7,483 nt of DNA, from NCBI GenBank assembly GCA_020252865.1, contig JADCCH010000193.1:1-7483 (forward strand). The letters run 5' to 3'. The notes below the pieces were generated by a model that searched no databases, was not told the origin of the DNA, and saw only the letters and a list, made by a program, of their open reading frames with translations. Both the position numbers and the translations under genes were made by a program. Shown here piece by piece: positions 6,537 through 7,483 of this stretch (within the stretch, counting starts at the first letter, position 1; every line of letters begins with the position of its first letter). Origin of the DNA: Methylobacterium sp. (lineage in GTDB: Bacteria > Pseudomonadota > Alphaproteobacteria > Rhizobiales > Beijerinckiaceae).

Positions 6537-6571
6537 GGCCGACGAGGTGTCCTTCGGGCTCCCCGTCGGCC
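6537..6571 (+). promoter_or_regulatory. Second, larger stem-loop in the pufA-pufL gap with UUCG tetraloop
   Basis: GGCCGACG (6537-6544) pairs perfectly with CGTCGGCC (6564-6571). The enclosed 19 nt can pair further (GG 6546-6547 with CC 6561-6562; CC 6551-6552 with GG 6557-6558), closing a cUUCGg tetraloop at 6553-6556, an unusually stable RNA loop. What follows is CTTCCCTC rather than a U-run, so it fits a decay-blocking intercistronic hairpin better than a terminator. The rest of the 148-nt gap shows only the pufL ribosome site. Confidence 0.74.
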
Positions 6572-6628
6572 TTCCCTCAAACGCTTTCGTCCGCCCGGTT
6601 TGACGGCGCTGGGCACTGGGAGGCAGCC

Positions 6629-7474
6629 ATGGCACTGCTAAGCTTCGAACGGAAATACCGCGTGCGCGGCGGCACGCTCCTCGGCGGCGATCTTTTCGAT
6701 TTCTGGGTCGGGCCGTTTTATGTCGGATTTTTTGGCGTGACCTCGGCCTTTTTCGCCATTCTGGGCACGACGCTCATCATCTTCGGCGCAAGCCAGGGGC
6801 CGACCTGGAACCCATGGCTGATCAGCATCAATCCGCCGGATGTCAGCTATGGCCTCGCCTTCGCGCCTCTGGCGGAAGGCGGTCTTTGGCAGATCATCAC
6901 GTTCTGCGCGATCGGTGCATTCTGTTCCTGGGCCCTGCGCGAGGTGGAAATCTGCCGCAAGCTCGGCATGGGCTATCATGTACCCTTTGCCTTCGGCGTC
7001 GCGATCTTCGCCTATGTCACGCTGGTCGTGTTCAGGCCGATCCTGCTTGGAGCATGGGGACACGGGTTTCCCTATGGGATCTTCAGCCATCTGCAATGGG
7101 TGTCGAACACGGGGTATCAGTATCTCCAGTTCCACTACAACCCGGCGCATATGATCGCGATCACCTTCTTCTTCACCACCACGCTGGCGCTCGCCCTGCA
7201 TGGCGGCCTCATCCTCTCGGCCACAAACCCGGCCAAGGGCGAGACCGTGAAGACGCCAGAGCATGAGAACAGCTTCTTCCGCGACACGATCGGTTATTCG
7301 ATCGGCACGCTGGGCATCCATCGCCTGGGGCTGTTCCTGGCGCTGTCGTCCGGCTTCTGGAGCGCGGTCTGCATCATCATTTCAGGACCATACTGGACCG
7401 AGAACTGGGCGGATTGGTGGAACTGGTGGCTCAACTGGCGGTTCTGGGCCGATACCGCGATTTCTCCACGCTGA
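6629..7474 (+). CDS. pufL: PufL, photosynthetic reaction centre L subunit
   Basis: Complete 281-aa L subunit of the type-II reaction centre, the usual length, with five membrane helices at roughly 33-53, 84-111, 116-139, 171-198 and 226-249. It binds half of the special pair, accessory pigments and quinone in the cytoplasmic membrane. In mature numbering (initiator Met removed) the expected residues are present: Glu104, His153 (accessory bacteriochlorophyll), Tyr162, His168, His173 (special-pair ligand), His190 and His230 (non-haem iron), Glu212, Arg217 and Ser223 (QB site). Position L213 is Asn rather than the Asp of Rhodobacter sphaeroides. The C-terminus ([19 protein letters not shown]) is divergent after the Trp-rich segment. 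GGGAGG at 6618-6623 lies 5 nt before the ATG. Nine nucleotides follow the stop; pufM should come next. Confidence 0.98.
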   Translation: MALLSFERKYRVRGGTLLGGDLFDFWVGPFYVGFFGVTSAFFAILGTTLIIFGASQGPTWNPWLISINPPDVSYGLAFAPLAEGGLWQIITFCAIGAFCSWALREVEICRKLGMGYHVPFAFGVAIFAYVTLVVFRPILLGAWGHGFPYGIFSHLQWVSNTGYQYLQFHYNPAHMIAITFFFTTTLALALHGGLILSATNPAKGETVKTPEHENSFFRDTIGYSIGTLGIHRLGLFLALSSGFWSAVCIIISGPYWTENWADWWNWWLNWRFWADTAISPR

Positions 7475-7483
7475 TCGGCCGGC

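Noticed and set aside
6537..6580. Rho-independent terminator between pufA and pufL
   Set aside because: The stem is strong but is followed by CTTCCCTC rather than a U-run, and pufL follows in the same operon with its own ribosome site. A stability hairpin is more likely.
1..7483. Mobile elements, CRISPR arrays, tRNA or rRNA genes, toxin-antitoxin or defence genes
   Set aside because: None seen on either strand. The window is filled by one co-directional photosynthesis operon with uniform composition apart from the regulatory gap at 580-690.

Overview
This window is a contiguous piece of a photosynthesis gene cluster from a purple (bacteriochlorophyll a, type-II reaction centre) proteobacterium. 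Every gene lies on the + strand. The order is crtF(3' part)-bchC-bchX-bchY-bchZ-pufQ-pufB-pufA-pufL, the classical crtEF-bchCXYZ-pufQBALM 'superoperon'. The high G+C, the presence of pufQ and the paired TGT-N12-ACA boxes of the PpsR/CrtJ type point to an alphaproteobacterium. The genus cannot be fixed from the sequence, and a betaproteobacterium or gammaproteobacterium carrying a transferred cluster is not strictly excluded.

Layout. 1-579 is the C-terminal part of the carotenoid O-methyltransferase CrtF, cut by the window edge. 580-690 is a relatively AT-rich regulatory gap with a good sigma70-type promoter and two perfect PpsR/CrtJ palindromes. 691-5716 is bchCXYZ, packed with gaps of 2 nt and 36 nt and a 1-nt overlap; it encodes 3-hydroxyethyl-bacteriochlorophyllide dehydrogenase and the three subunits of chlorophyllide a oxidoreductase (COR). 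5776-6006 is pufQ. 6130-6480 holds pufB and pufA, the LH1 beta and alpha polypeptides. 6481-6628 is a gap with two strong stem-loops but no U-tract. 6629-7474 is a complete pufL (reaction-centre L subunit). The last 9 nt are non-coding and should lead into pufM.

How the parts work together. COR (BchXYZ) and BchC carry out late steps from chlorophyllide a to bacteriochlorophyllide a. PufQ is thought to help deliver pigment or its precursors to assembling complexes. PufB/PufA form the LH1 antenna ring around the reaction centre whose L subunit is encoded next. CrtF finishes the methoxy carotenoid (spheroidene/spirilloxanthin branch). The bchC promoter with PpsR/CrtJ boxes links transcription to oxygen or light, and the hairpins in the puf gaps look like the mRNA processing and stability elements that give LH1 a higher stoichiometry than the reaction centre.

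I see no undescribed system here: the gene content is canonical. The points most worth a second look are residue-level or regulatory. They are Asn at L213 of the reaction-centre proton path, a one-residue insertion in LH1 alpha that moves the pigment-tuning Trp from +11 to +12 after the ligand His, the geometry of the two PpsR boxes, and the set of intercistronic hairpins.
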